Shown here: piece by piece, positions 38,813 through 50,404 of the stretch
Layout: every line of letters starts with the position of its first letter
Numbering within the stretch: the first letter of the stretch is position 1
NCBI RefSeq assembly: GCF_000213175.1
Contig: NW_009799179.1
Location: 2,899,215 to 2,963,214, forward strand
DNA: 64,000 nt
Source: Neurospora tetrasperma FGSC 2508
Lineage: Eukaryota > Ascomycota > Sordariomycetes > Sordariales > Sordariaceae
Direction of reading: 5' to 3'
Notes under the pieces: model-generated
Database searches by the model: none
The model's input: only the letters and a program-made list of their open reading frames with translations
Told to the model about the DNA's origin: nothing
Made by a program: the position numbers and the translations under genes

Positions 38813-39027
38813 TGTAAAATAAATAGCCCGATAGTTATACTAATAATCTAATAATATTAATTAGTCTAAGTCTAAACTACTATCTAAAGGTTTTCAGCGC
38901 TAGGTTTTATACCTAAGCGCTTAAACAGTTAAGCGCCCTATTAGGCTTACTCTTACTCGTTAGTCTTACTTGTCGGGCTTGCCCAATAGTAGTCGTCCCC
39001 GACTGCCATCCTTCTACTCCTCTCACA
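38813..39027 (-). repeat. Gypsy 5' LTR
   Basis: This 215-bp partner differs from the left LTR at about 26 positions. Most are TG to TA on the plus strand, the one-strand signature of RIP. Confidence 0.9.
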
Positions 39028-42000
39028 ACAGCATATTATACTAAATTCTTAACGACTATTTCAGCCTATACAGCGCCTTATTGAGTCGGTATATAAGACT
39101 CTTATCCTAATCAAAGCCTAGGGGCTATTCCACGTAAATTTCTTTATTAACTGAACTATGAAGAAAAGCTGTTTGTACATCTATTTACTCGAATTCTAAG
39201 TCGAGCGTAGCGGTAATAGCGAAAATAAGCTTGTAGCTTATAGGCTTAACTATAGCTGCAAAAGTTTTATTATAGTTAATACCCTCTTATTATTCAAAGC
39301 CCTTAACTACTTATCGGGCTTTGTAGTAGGTAATTTCGCTATTTATACTTATCTTAATCTTATAAACCTATTTTCTAGAAAGAATGCGCCGGCCAATAGG
39401 TTTAAATATTAAATTCTATATTTTATTATCTACTAAGGAATAATATTTACTATCTATTACTTACTTCCAATTTAGTTAGTATAGATCTTATAGCGCTTAT
39501 CGGTAGGTTTTAGGTTTAAATAATATATTGTTATTTATAATAATACTAGCTAGTACGTAAAGTAAAGAAATAGTAATATTGGAGGTAAGCGCCGAAGGCG
39601 GCGGCGCTTATAATTTGGGATAGCGGTTAGTAATTTCCTAAATATACTACTAATCGTAAAAGTAGGGGTCGCCTCCGACTATAATTATATCCTTAACCAA
39701 TAAAAGTAATAAAGGTACTAATAATAATAACAATAGTACTAATAATAATAGTAAGGATAGTAATACTAGTAATAGTAGTAGCTCTTAGGCTTTACTAGTA
39801 CTAAAGGAATTCGGCTATTGAAATATATCCGATTCTAATTCTCCCTCTAATTAAATAGGCGGATTACTGAAGGGTATTCCCCTAACTTCCAAGCTGGAGT
39901 TAATTATCAGCGGGATGTATAGTCTAACTCTACGCCTATCGGCGGCTATAGAGTATTAAAATATAGTATAGTCTATAGTATAAGGGAATTATTTATTAAA
40001 AACTATATTATTAATAGTAATAACCCGGTTATTCTTAGTAAGTATAATATAATTCCGGGAGCTGTTATAACCTAATAAACGGTAAAGTACTCCAATAGGA
40101 TTGAATTTTCCTTAGAAAGCCTTTCTAATTAAACGGTAAAACCCGGGTAAACCTAATACCTGTAAATAGGATAGGTCGGATTTATTACTAAATTAAGCTT
40201 CGTAGGGGGTTCTACTAATAATAGAACTTAGCGAGCGATTTTTTAAATATATAACAGATTAAATTAAATAAAGTTAATACTTAGGGGAGAATCCAATTTA
40301 GTAAAGGAGAATGGTAATTCGTTCTAGTAATATTTTATTTAATTACTCAATTATACTATTTTATTAATACTATTTTATAACTGTATAGTATAATATAATA
40401 TAACGGTCGTAATACTATACCTTTAGCACTTCGCTAAAATTCTCCCCGGCCTAATCTAAATATATATTAAGAACTTTACGCTCTATTATCTCGTAGCGGT
40501 TAACTTAACGAATAAATACCTTATATAAATCTAACCTTCTTTTAAAGGTATAAATCTATGTAAATTATATAGAATTATCTATAATAACTAATTAGTAGTA
40601 CTCTTTATTTATACCGTTCAAAGTAAATGGACTAGCGATATTTATATATATTTACTCTAGTAGTCGGGTATTATAGTAAATAATACTAGTATAAGGAATT
40701 TGCTTTAATTGACCGGTAGTATAATTCTTATAAAAGTACGCCGCTTTAATAGGTTTTATACCTATAAATATTATTTATAATGCTTGTAAATTCCTTTTAC
40801 TAAAATAACCTAAACGATAATACTATAATTATATAATTTTATTAAATAAGTAATATATTTTTAGGGTAATACCGGTAGTAGTAGAGCGGGCTACTTAATT
40901 AAGGAAATATAGCCCCCTAACTTCGGACTTTCAAAAACGAAATTAGTTGCCCGAGGAGATGGTTAAATAACCGTCCCGGACTATAATATTATAAAAAATA
41001 CTAATTTTTCGGAGTTAGGATACGGAAATAAGGTTGTAGGTAATTATAGGGTATAAATATATATTAATTAGTAATAAATAATCCGGTTTACTATTTAGAA
41101 CTATCCGTATTTTAAACGTACGAATATAAGTTGGTATAAGCGAAATATTACCGATTTCTAATATAGGTAGGCTATTATATAGTTTAAGCGAAACGAAGTT
41201 ACTTCTATAGGCGAAATAATTAGTAGCGCCCGTATTTAGGACGTAAAGTTCCTTTAAAGAATTTAAAAATCTATCCGCGCCTCCTACGGCGGATAGAATA
41301 GTAATAATTAAACTGAAGGAAAACCCTATAGGGGGTATAATAGTAATAGATTATATATTAGATATTACTATTGCGTTTAACTATTCCGAAGAGAGTTTAA
41401 TATTAATTAGTTTAAATTAGTTCGGATAAGTAACGGGATAGAGGGATCCCTAATAGTAGTACTTAGCCGGTGGTTCGTTGGATTCGCTAATAAAAAATAA
41501 ATTATTAATTTCTATATTAGAAGTATTTAGATTATCGTTTCTAACTGATAGGTAATTATATTATTATTTATTGGTAGAACTACTAATTCTCGGATCCTTT
41601 ATAATATATTTTCCTAAATCCAACCCTTTAAATTGTTCGTATAATTTAAAATATTATCTAAAGTAATAATTATTACTATATTTTGGGTCTTTATAAATAT
41701 TGTAAGGGGACTAAGTAATTTTTCGTTTAAATCCCTTTATAATAGTTACTCTAGTAGTATAAAGGACCTTTTCCTTAGTTTAATTCGTATATTCGGTCTC
41801 GGATATTTATACTTTAATTAGTACTTCGGATAGGGTAAGACCTATATTAGAGATTTTTTTATTGATTCGAATAAATAAAAGCCGGTTATTTTAAAAAAGG
41901 TTATCCCTAAATTAATAGTACTAGTTACCTAATTTATATAGAAAGTGTAAGGTTAGGAGTAGTTTAAAGATTTTTAATAATTTACCAAATTAAATTATAT

Positions 42001-43255
42001 TATTATAAATTTCAGTATAGGTTATATAATAATTATTAATACTATTATATTAAAAAAGTGAGATAGTTTCTTATTTCTAAATTAATTTTTAATAAAATAG
42101 TCCCGTTTATTTATTAATATAGATATTCTTAATTAGGCGTTTAAATACTTAGTAGATTATATAAATTAATTTTAAAGGCAGTTTAGATTCTTCTAAGGAT
42201 AAATAAATAACTCTATTAGTAGGTATATAAATAATTTTAATAAATTATAATTAGTAAATACCCTAATTAATATAGAATTTACAGTAATTATTATCCTTCT
42301 AAAGAGGACTTTATAACGGAGGTTAATTTCCGGTAAGGGCCGCCCTGAAACCTATAATACGGATATAATTACGGACGGCCCGATTTTATTTTGCTTATTC
42401 TTTAATATCTTTTAGGATTAAGATCTTTTTATAGCCGGTAATATTTAGGGTAAGACTTATAATTACTAATATTTTATAATTTGGAAGTTCGGGATAAATC
42501 CTAGGCGTTAGAATACAAAAATTAGGACGGTAATAAAATTAGAATAATTAAAAAACCCTAAATATTTAAGGGGTTAAGTAGTAATAATAGTAGTAATAGT
42601 GATAGTAATTAAGAAGAATAATACGAAGGTAATTTCGATGGTAGTAAAAAAGATGGGTCTTTAATATTTATAGAAAATGCGTTTGGCGGTGCGGATGTAA
42701 TTTTTTCTATTAGATATAGGAAATCGGATTAGTTTAAGTATCTTTTAGATGTCGGCGGTCTAATTCGGGGCTGCATATTATATTAGTAGTATTTACAGAT
42801 TTAATAATGGTAGTAGCTACGGATTTTAGTATCGGGACGTTTAAGCGGACGGTTATTGAAATTCTCGGGTTTTAGTATTGTATTTCAAATATAGTTTTAA
42901 ATTCTAGATTAGTTTAGGGTAAATAGAATTATAGTAAGGAATTTAATCGTAATAGATCGATTTTAGTATTTTGCTAGGTGGTAGCAATTCTAGTACGTTT
43001 CTAATAATCTAAATTTTAGGTGGCTAAAACTACGGTAATTTAAAATAAGTAGGGCGAAGGTACGGTCTAGGCGGTAATCCGTACGCAATCTTAGCATTAT
43101 AAGTGCGGCGGTTTCTGGTAATTGTGAGGTTCTAGTTTTAGCGCGTATAAGAGGAAGTTATCGCGAGGTGAGAAAAGGATAATATAAGAAGGCGAGAAAG
43201 ATAAATAATTGAGTTTAAATTGAGGGTAGACGAGGACTTCAATATGCGTGTAGTA

Positions 43256-43270
43256 TTTGGGCTTATAACT
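43256..43270 (-). promoter_or_regulatory. Copia primer-binding site, half initiator-tRNA type
   Basis: Directly next to the 5' LTR the minus strand reads AGTTATAAGCCCAAA. This matches the Drosophila copia site GGTTATGGGCCCAG apart from G-to-A changes that RIP would make. That site pairs with the 3' end of an initiator-Met tRNA cut in its anticodon loop. Confidence 0.6.
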
Positions 43271-43443
43271 TATTAAAGTGAAGCGAGACATCACGAGGGT
43301 AAGCGAGTGTGGTGATGAATTTATTGATTGAAGGATGAAGAAGAAGGAGAAGAGGAGAGTAGAAGTGTAAAGAATATACACAAGATGTGAAACGAGAACG
43401 AGTAAGTTATCCATATGTGGATCGAAATACCAATCATTTAACA
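43271..43443 (-). repeat. Copia 5' LTR
   Basis: This 173-bp LTR pairs with 25937-26109. The primer-binding site abuts its inner edge and the host TTTAC its outer edge. Confidence 0.9.
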
Positions 43444-43562
43444 TTTACCTCCATTTGCTCCATGGTCTTGAGCCTGATCAAGTCCATCTGGCATTTGTCG
43501 TTCTGCTTAGCGGCCTGAATGCTGGTCCTTGTGTTTCCCGACCAAACCATTTTTTCATCATC
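43444..43562 (-). pseudogene. 5' part of a host reading frame cut by the Copia element
   Basis: The minus strand is open from 43562 (just after a possible TAG acceptor) through ATG 43550, reading MVWSGNTRTSIQAAKQ and on to TMEQME at the insertion point, with normal codon use. It would continue in phase at 25936. The insertion point also reads GAG|GTAAAG, which resembles a splice donor, so the element could have entered the start of an intron instead. No domain is recognised, and upstream exons were not resolved. Confidence 0.45.
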
Positions 43563-45055
43563 CTAGCAGGGTTTTGGTACCTCGAGGCGGCTGGTTGCAG
43601 TCGTGGTATGTGTGTATTTCGCGGCAGAAGCAGGAGTCGGAGTTGAGAGGTCGATAGCGTGTGAAGCCAGACGCTAAGGATCTGGGTGGACTAGTTTCCG
43701 ATTTAAGTATTTTGCTTCGACTCGCTCTTCATCTTATAATTGTCCCCTACCCCAGTCTTCGCTCTTCTCTAGGTAAGTGTACCTCTGTCTAGCTGGAGAG
43801 TCGGCCTTCCTCCTGGGTCTTCTCTTCTTCTACTAGATCAATCCAACTGACATTCTTTCGTTGTTGGGTTCAACCATGATTTCAGCTCTCAAGTTTCCGG
43901 TCTGGAGGTGACTTAAAGATTACCTCTAAGATATATTGTAAGTGGTTGAGCCTTTCGGTGGTATGTGCGTTGGAAGTAACTGATTTTTTGCAGCTACAAA
44001 GAAGCATTCCCGCCGCCTTTTCCACCCTCCGTTCCTTCTTTTCTTCATCTCCTTCCGTTCAGTACCACTCGTGAAGCAGCGACAATGGGACTGAACTCTA
44101 GAAGTTGGGAGTTGACAGGCATTATCCAACACTTAGACCTTCAATCGATTTCCACATCCAAAATTGCTCGAAAGGGCAAGAAGAGGTAAAAGTCGCACGG
44201 AGAAGTGCCTGCCGCCAAAAGTGCCTGACGCCAGGGGCAAGAAAACGCTCTTTCTCTTCGTCTTCTCCCACCACCCAGTAATGTACTACCAGGTACTTAC
44301 CAGGAATCAAAGAGCCCCTAGCATGCAAGGCGAGTGACGTCTCTCGTACCTTCCTTGTACTTCTCATGTGACGCTTGTTTATTCTGGGAACCTGTGACTT
44401 TCCACCACTGTGTTGTTATCAGCTTGTTCTTCCACCTAGCAACTTTCTTTCAGTTTTGACAATGCGCAGGATGTTCTGCGGTGTATTGGTCATCCCTAGA
44501 GGTATGTAATAAAGATTCCTCCATTTTCTTCGTTTGGCCGACAAATTCCATGACTCGACCAGTCTTGCAGATTGACTACTTTTATAGCTCCAATAAGGTA
44601 GGGTATTTGACACCTCCAATCACCTAGCTGACTGGAGTAATCCCTTTCTTGTGGCTCCAGTTGCTAACTTCTTCACTTTTCTATTGCAAACTACAGCCAG
44701 AACCTCTACCGAAACTGTGGGGCCTAGTCCTACCTATAAGCTTCTCGATGTAAACAGAACTGGTGCCTTACCTCTACCAGGAAGCACTATCACCAGTCAC
44801 CATCGCCAACAGTGGACTACAAAATACGCTTCTTAGGACTTAGAGCAGACGACTCCATCGGTATACCCTCGAAGTAAAAGCGGAGGCATAACAACCCGTA
44901 CCAAGTCGGTAAAGCGCTACCTTAAACCTCTCGCAAGGATTCACCCGTTGTTAGGGGCTACAATACCTCAATAAGACGGGCCGTAATAGGAAAGAGACCG
45001 AATACGTCGACGAAAAGGCTGTCCAACGATCACGCAGTCCCATAACAGCGAGGTC
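43563..45055. other. Intergenic region, no secure gene
   Basis: Normal-composition DNA with many short frames on both strands, none with a recognisable domain or exon chain. Upstream exons of the interrupted reading frame, if any, would lie here on the minus strand. Confidence 0.5.
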
Positions 45056-47334
45056 ATGTCTACCGTAAACGACGGATCAGCGTCCGAGGACAGGCAGCCC
45101 AGCAAGCTCGAAGCAAATCATGGTCGTCTTCAAGCAGACCCGATTACAAGCCAAGCTTACTCCTGCCTAATTGCAGAGAATCAACGACTGGAAGCCAAGA
45201 TTCAGGAGTTATTGAGTGAACTCTCTAAGAGGACACAGTACATCGATAGGCAGAAAGATTCGTTGGCAAAGAGTGCGACTAAAGCTTATGAATACAAAAG
45301 GCTAGCCACTTGTCAAAAAAAGGAAGCCGCAGAAGCAAAGGAGCGCCATCTCAAACAGCAAGGAAGTGCAACAATCAGAATTGAGGGGTTCAAGCCGATA
45401 AATCGTCGAGACCACTCAGAAGACCACATGCACGCTCCTCAAAAGCAGCAAGCTGAAGCTCACAGAACTAATGAGCTGGAGCGGGAGTGCAACAATCTGA
45501 AGAGACAGCTAGTGGAGGTTGAGAAAAATTGGGCTACTGAGCGACAAGCCGCAACGGAGAAGGTTGCAAAGCTGGAGGCCAAGTACGAATTCTTGAGAGA
45601 AAAGATAACAAGCAAACGGAGAACAATCACCATGATGCATTGAACAAATGTAAGAGATGGAAAGATTGCTATCATGAAGAGCTTGAGAAGATGAAGGCAC
45701 TGCAAGAAAAGCACGACCAGTTGGAGGACCAACTGGACATCGCTAAACACGAACTCAACACAAAAGCTGAGGAAGCCCGCATTGCCGACTCGGACAGAGA
45801 GGCTGCCACCAACAAACTCAAAGAGCTCGAAAAAGAATGTGAACAGCTAAAGGAACAGCTGACTGTCGTCCAAAACGAACGCAATTATGAGCAACAGGCC
45901 GCAACCAACAAAGTCAGCGAGATGTCAAAGGAGTGTGGTCGGTTGAAGAAACAGATCATTACGATACAGAGCGAGTCGGCCGCAAAAGTCGAAGAAGCCC
46001 TTGATGCCCAGAAAGATTCCTCAACTCGGACGGTTGCCAAAATCGAGGAAGAACGTGAAAAGCTGAAAGAACAGGTGGCCACTGCTCAAGAACAATTAGC
46101 CACCCAGGCCAAGAAAGCTCTAGAGGCCGAAGTCAAAGTGAAATATGCCACCAAGAAAGTTACAGAACTTGAAGAAGGGTGCAAAGCGTTGGAGAAGCAG
46201 TTATTAACTTGTGAAACCCGGCTAGATGAGGAAGCCGCAGACAAAGCGGCTGTTACCGTCACCTTGGAGCAAGTGACAAAACGAAAAGCAGAGCTCGAGG
46301 AAGAGTGTAATCGGCTCAGGGAAAAAATGACTGCTGACACGAAGAATGCATCCGACCAAATTTCTGAGCTCAAGAAGAAATGCCACATCGACAAGGAGCA
46401 GGCCGCTAAATTTGAACAGAAATTCCTCGAATACCAGAAGCAAGCTGCCACCGTTGAATGCCAACTAGAGGCAGCTATTACCTCAGGGGAACGAAGTCGG
46501 GAACAGCTAGCAAGAACTGAGAGACAGCTGGCCATCAAGACCGAAGAAGCTCAGGAGGTCAACGCCAAACTACAGAATGCCGGTACAAGAATCAACGAAC
46601 TTGAAGAAGCACGAAAACCTATCGAAAAAGAGATCACCACTCTTAAAGGACTGTTGAGCTTAGAAACAAGCGCCAAAAAATATCGTACTGCCGAACTGGA
46701 GCAAGCATCCATGCGAGTGAGGGAACTGCAACAACAAAATAAACATCTCCGCAGGGAACAGATTCAAACTGCTGCCGCAAAAGCACAAGCGCTTGACCAA
46801 AGTACGAAGCTCAAGGAGGAATGCGACCGTTACCAAGTGCAGGTCAACAATCTCGAAGAAAAACATCGCCGCTACAGCGAGGAAGTCACCAGACTAGAAC
46901 AAGAATGCCTCGGTCACCAGAAGCGTATTTTCACTATTGAAAGTCAACTGGAAATAGCTGTGGAATTAGATAACCGAAGCCGCGCGTCCGTAAAACTGGT
47001 GGACGAGTTATCACAAAAGATTGCTGCCCTCAAGGAGGAATGCCGTCAATACACTCTTACGGAAACCAACGAGAATGACCTGGCGGTAGTAACCACAAGG
47101 CTCAACGCAACGGAGGAATTGGCAGCTCTTCGAGACGCTGTCAACAATGGCTTGAGCAGAAAGGCGCAGGCAGTCAGTATGACTTGTAGGGTTATCCGGA
47201 TCAGCTTCGAAGGGCAATCGAATACAGGGACAGGCGTGTTCTCAGTTATCCCGATGCTTTTGTATACCGTTTCCGAGCTGGATAATGCCGTCAAGGAAGT
47301 CATAGACCGGTTGGGGTGCTTACCTACAAATTGA
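45056..47334 (+). CDS. Long coiled-coil protein with one apparent frame break
   Basis: ATG 45056 opens a frame that stays coiled-coil (Glu/Lys/Gln/Ala heptads) up to a stop at 45643. The next frame is open through the same spot and continues the heptads to 47334. The two join naturally if the AAAA run at 45600-45603 had one more base, giving about 759 residues. No GT-AG intron fits. From about residue 150 to 680 the protein is almost pure coiled coil with LEEEC.RLKEQ-type repeats. The first about 40 and last about 60 residues look non-coiled. Such proteins act as structural rods or tethers, but sequence alone gives no specific role, and similarity to myosin/SMC-type rods is compositional. It converges on another coiled-coil gene. 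The break is a homopolymer slip, either real or from assembly. Confidence 0.65.
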
Positions 47335-47601
47335 AGGGCTATGGGGTAACTACTAGATACCTCTAGGTACTAGAGGCCTTAATACGGTAGAACGAGGGAG
47401 TTTCAGTCTTATGAGAAGTTCCGCTATTACTGTGATAATATACCTAAATAGAGGTAAATGCGGTAGGAATAGAACTTGGAAAGACTACCGCTATAGAAGC
47501 GTTTTGTGTGCAGGAAACGCTTCTAACACCTATTAGAAGGTCTATCAGCAAAGACGAAATGCCTCAACTAGGAAGAGGCAAACAAGAAGTAGGTACTTTG
47601 C

Positions 47602-49033
47602 TCAAATATTGTAAGGATCCTCCCACAACCATTCATCAGCTCCTACTCCCACGTCAAAGCCCTGGCCAGCTGCACCCTGACCTACGTCCTCCTCAAATTT
47701 CTTTACAACCTGCTTCAAATCCTCCAACATGCTTGCGAGCAGATCGCTCGCCGCCGGAACACTGCCCTCCTTGACCAGCTCACGAACCACTTTTCCCACG
47801 CGACTCACTTGCTTGGCCTTGGTAAGTATGGCCGCGAGGCCCTTCTCCATGCCCTCTTCCTTGACTTCCAGCGCGCGGCCCTTCTCCTCGACTTCTCTGG
47901 TACGACGCGCAAGGTTCTGGGCTCTGACGTGGAGCTGACCCGTCTCCAAGTTGCGACGATTGACGAGGTCACTCAGCCAGCGGCACTCAAGCTCGAGCTC
48001 GGCATATGTCATCGTGTCGGATCCAGAGCTTTCTTCGGTGCCGGTTTCGCCCTCATCGTAAACCTCGATCTCTTCTGTCTCCTTGCCGATCATGTGCACT
48101 CGCGTGCTTTGTTGTGCCTCGACTTTGGCGAGGGTCTCGTCGATTGATGCAAACTTGAGCATCGGGATTGTGACCTGCCCCTGGTCTTTGACTTTCTTGT
48201 TGAGCAGTTGCTCGTTCTGGGCCTCTAGGTTTGTGATCTTGTTGGAGAGTTTGACTTTCTCCGCAGCACTGTCGTCCTTGAACTTTTTCAGTTCAGCTGC
48301 TAGGACACGCTGATGCGCAATTTCCGCCTTCAGATGGGCGGCACTTTCCTCGTTGACCTGCCTCAGCTTGGCTTCCAAAATCGCGACCTTGCTCGCCATC
48401 GTCTGCTCCGTGACTTCCTTAGCAATCTCGGCTTGCTTGACCTCTTCCTTCAGCCCGTTGATGACTTCATTGTATGCGGTTGCAATCGCATTTTTCTCAG
48501 CCAAGGCCTGTTCGTGCCCCTCGATTTCCTCGTGCAACCTGTCGATTTTCCTTGAGAGGTGCCGATTTTCGTTCTCAGAGGCAGTGAAACGGCGCCTAAG
48601 CTCCTCAGCAGTGTAGCCCGAATCGTCAGGGCAAACTGAGAACAATGTCAGGTGAGCGATCAGCAACTATTCAAACCTCTGTTGTGTTTCCTTAGTGTTT
48701 CTTTGTACGGAGCCACTTACTGTACTTGTGCCAAATCTGGCAATCCACAAAGAAGTCTTGAAAGTCGTTCGCGTAAGTCGGGTGAATTGCACTAAAGCAC
48801 TGGACACGTGCAGGCGCAATCGACCTCGCCCACCATCTCTTCATGGACTCCATTTCTAGCTGAAGCTCTACTCTTGACACATCCGGGTGAAGTAAACGAA
48901 CGTGTCGGAGTATTCCCATTAGATTCGGCACGTACACCCTCGGGGGTCCGTGGACGTGCGGCGACATTTGCGGTTGCTGTACCGCCGAATACGGCGGAGG
49001 AGGAACAGGGGGAGAGGGAGCCTCGTCTGACAT
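47602..49033 (-). CDS. Coiled-coil protein with Pro-rich N-terminus, unknown function
   Basis: The exons (plus coordinates) are 48721-49033 and 47602-48635, with an 85-nt phase-1 intron that has a CTGAC branch point. The product is 448 residues. The start is MSDEAPSPPVPPPPYSAV, a Pro-rich disordered leader with a PPPY motif that could bind WW domains. Residues about 35-105 form a small globular region with several Trp and His (HPDVSRVELQLEMESMKRWW). Residues about 115-240 and 295-350 are coiled coil, split by an acidic Glu/Ser-rich segment. The end is DEWLWEDPYNI. It converges on the longer coiled-coil gene with 267 bp between stops. I do not recognise the family. Confidence 0.8.
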
Positions 49034-50404
49034 CGTGATTTCCCTTGTTTGGTCGTTGTTGATCACTGACGAAAATGAGGAAGAAGATGATGAAGAAGAT
49101 AGAAGGGGGAAGGAGAAGTGTACGGTCAAGATTAGAGTGGGCTTGAAGGAAACCGAGCTTGGCTCTTGAAAAGAGAAAAGAAGTGAAAAGGGCACTAATG
49201 TGAGGGTCATTAAAAGTACCCCGCGGCAGATAGCACGCAGACTATTGCGGCCTAAAACCTCGTCCTCGTCTGAAGTATGAAACGCGTGAGTTGAGATAAG
49301 GGGGCACTTTGGAGAGAGCATCATTAGCTCAAGCTCTGGATTAACGTTTGGTACAAACTCTTGCCAAGTAATGGCACACAATATGCAGTCCAGTATCGCT
49401 ATTCTCGAGCCGAAACATCCTTAACACTCCTGTCTATTGTAATCCAAGTATATCAAGATGGATTTCCGTCTGGTGATTGGATATCCCACAGTGGATGCAA
49501 GCTCAACGGGTCAATACATGTAACCCATTGTCTGAACCATGCGAGTCCTGAGCCAAGATATCTGTTTGCGACTCTCAATGCTCTTGATCGCTCAAAGGGA
49601 TGTATGATCTTGCGAGATCCACATGAAAGAGACCACAACTTGTGAGGTTAAGGCTCCTTCCTGCTTGAAGTGCAGATCTACCTAGCTGTCATGTCACATA
49701 CAGGGGCTTGGGCTACCGTGTGCTTGTAACAAGAAGACGAACTCGTCCGCTCCGTTTGCTCGCCACATAGCCGCCGTGCCATCTGCCTGTCATCAGAAAC
49801 AGCTACTGGATCATACCTGTTATAACTCGGAATTTCATCCGATAAAGGTATTATCAAACGTAATCCAAGGCATATTGCCTGTCTGTTGATGCGTTTTGTG
49901 TGTAAATAAAGACCTAGTGCAGGCGCTGGGTATGACGACCCTCGGCCGAGGTATCTTGCGTTGCTCAGGCTAGAGTGAGTATAATCGTGCCTAGGGCGAT
50001 GAATGACGGGGTAACATGGGGTGGGTAAATAGGTGCAGTAGAGATACTTACTTCTACCGTTTGAATTTGGTATCTCTGAATCGTACCTAGAGGCACTCGT
50101 ACCTGCTGCCTGACGGTAGCCCTCCTTCAATTTCTCACCTCTTCTTGTGGTTTTACCGTAGGTCTGTGGCTGTCACCGGCTGTCCAAGTTTACTGCCGGC
50201 CCTTCTTCAAGTTCTTGCCGGGCAGTGCCCCCCCACCCTACGGCTTGGTATAAATTTCCTCCTTCTTCCCCTCCATCCACGTATCTCTTTTCCTCTCTTT
50301 CCCACCTACATCACACTTACAAGCAAGCGTTGTCGCTTTCTGACCTTCCCCGGTGCATTCAAGGGCCTTTGTCACTTTCTTTCTACCGCCGCAAGCAAAC
50401 CACG
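49034..50404. other. Divergent intergenic region
   Basis: This holds the upstream regions of the coiled-coil gene (minus) and the small 50405 gene (plus). Pyrimidine-rich leader sequence lies at 50220-50400. Frames at 49361-49645 and 49678-50130 have no recognisable content. I see no gene. Confidence 0.5.

Larger units (their letters stand above)
27698..39027 (-). mobile_element. Ty3/Gypsy LTR retrotransposon fossil nested in the Copia element
   Basis: Two 215-bp LTRs (27698-27912 and 38813-39027), TG...CA in form, are flanked by a perfect ACAGC duplication (27693-27697 and 39028-39032). The orientation is minus: a GGAGGGGGCAT polypurine tract abuts the left LTR. The family call rests on decayed reverse-transcriptase similarity on the minus strand around 33000-33500, where a Gypsy-type YxDD-FS region can be recognised. 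The integrase side should lie to the left and gag to the right (about 35300-38800). At 11.3 kb it is long for the family. The interior is broken throughout by RIP, with very many breaks. It inserted after the Copia element. Confidence 0.88.
25937..43443 (-). mobile_element. Ty1/Copia LTR retrotransposon fossil, holding a nested Gypsy element
   Basis: Two 173-bp LTRs (25937-26109 and 43271-43443) differ at about ten transitions and are flanked by a perfect TTTAC duplication (25932-25936 and 43444-43448). The ends are TGTT...AACA in the sense direction, allowing for RIP. The 3' LTR is the left one: a GAGGGGGAG polypurine tract abuts it on the minus strand, and a primer-binding site abuts the right LTR. 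Its own length without the insert is about 6.2 kb, normal for Copia. Pol remains lie at 26110-27692 (reverse transcriptase and RNase H side) and from 39033 rightward, with the gag end near 43200. It is heavily broken by RIP, with very many breaks. RIP makes LTR divergence unsafe for dating; it predates the nested Gypsy. Confidence 0.9.
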
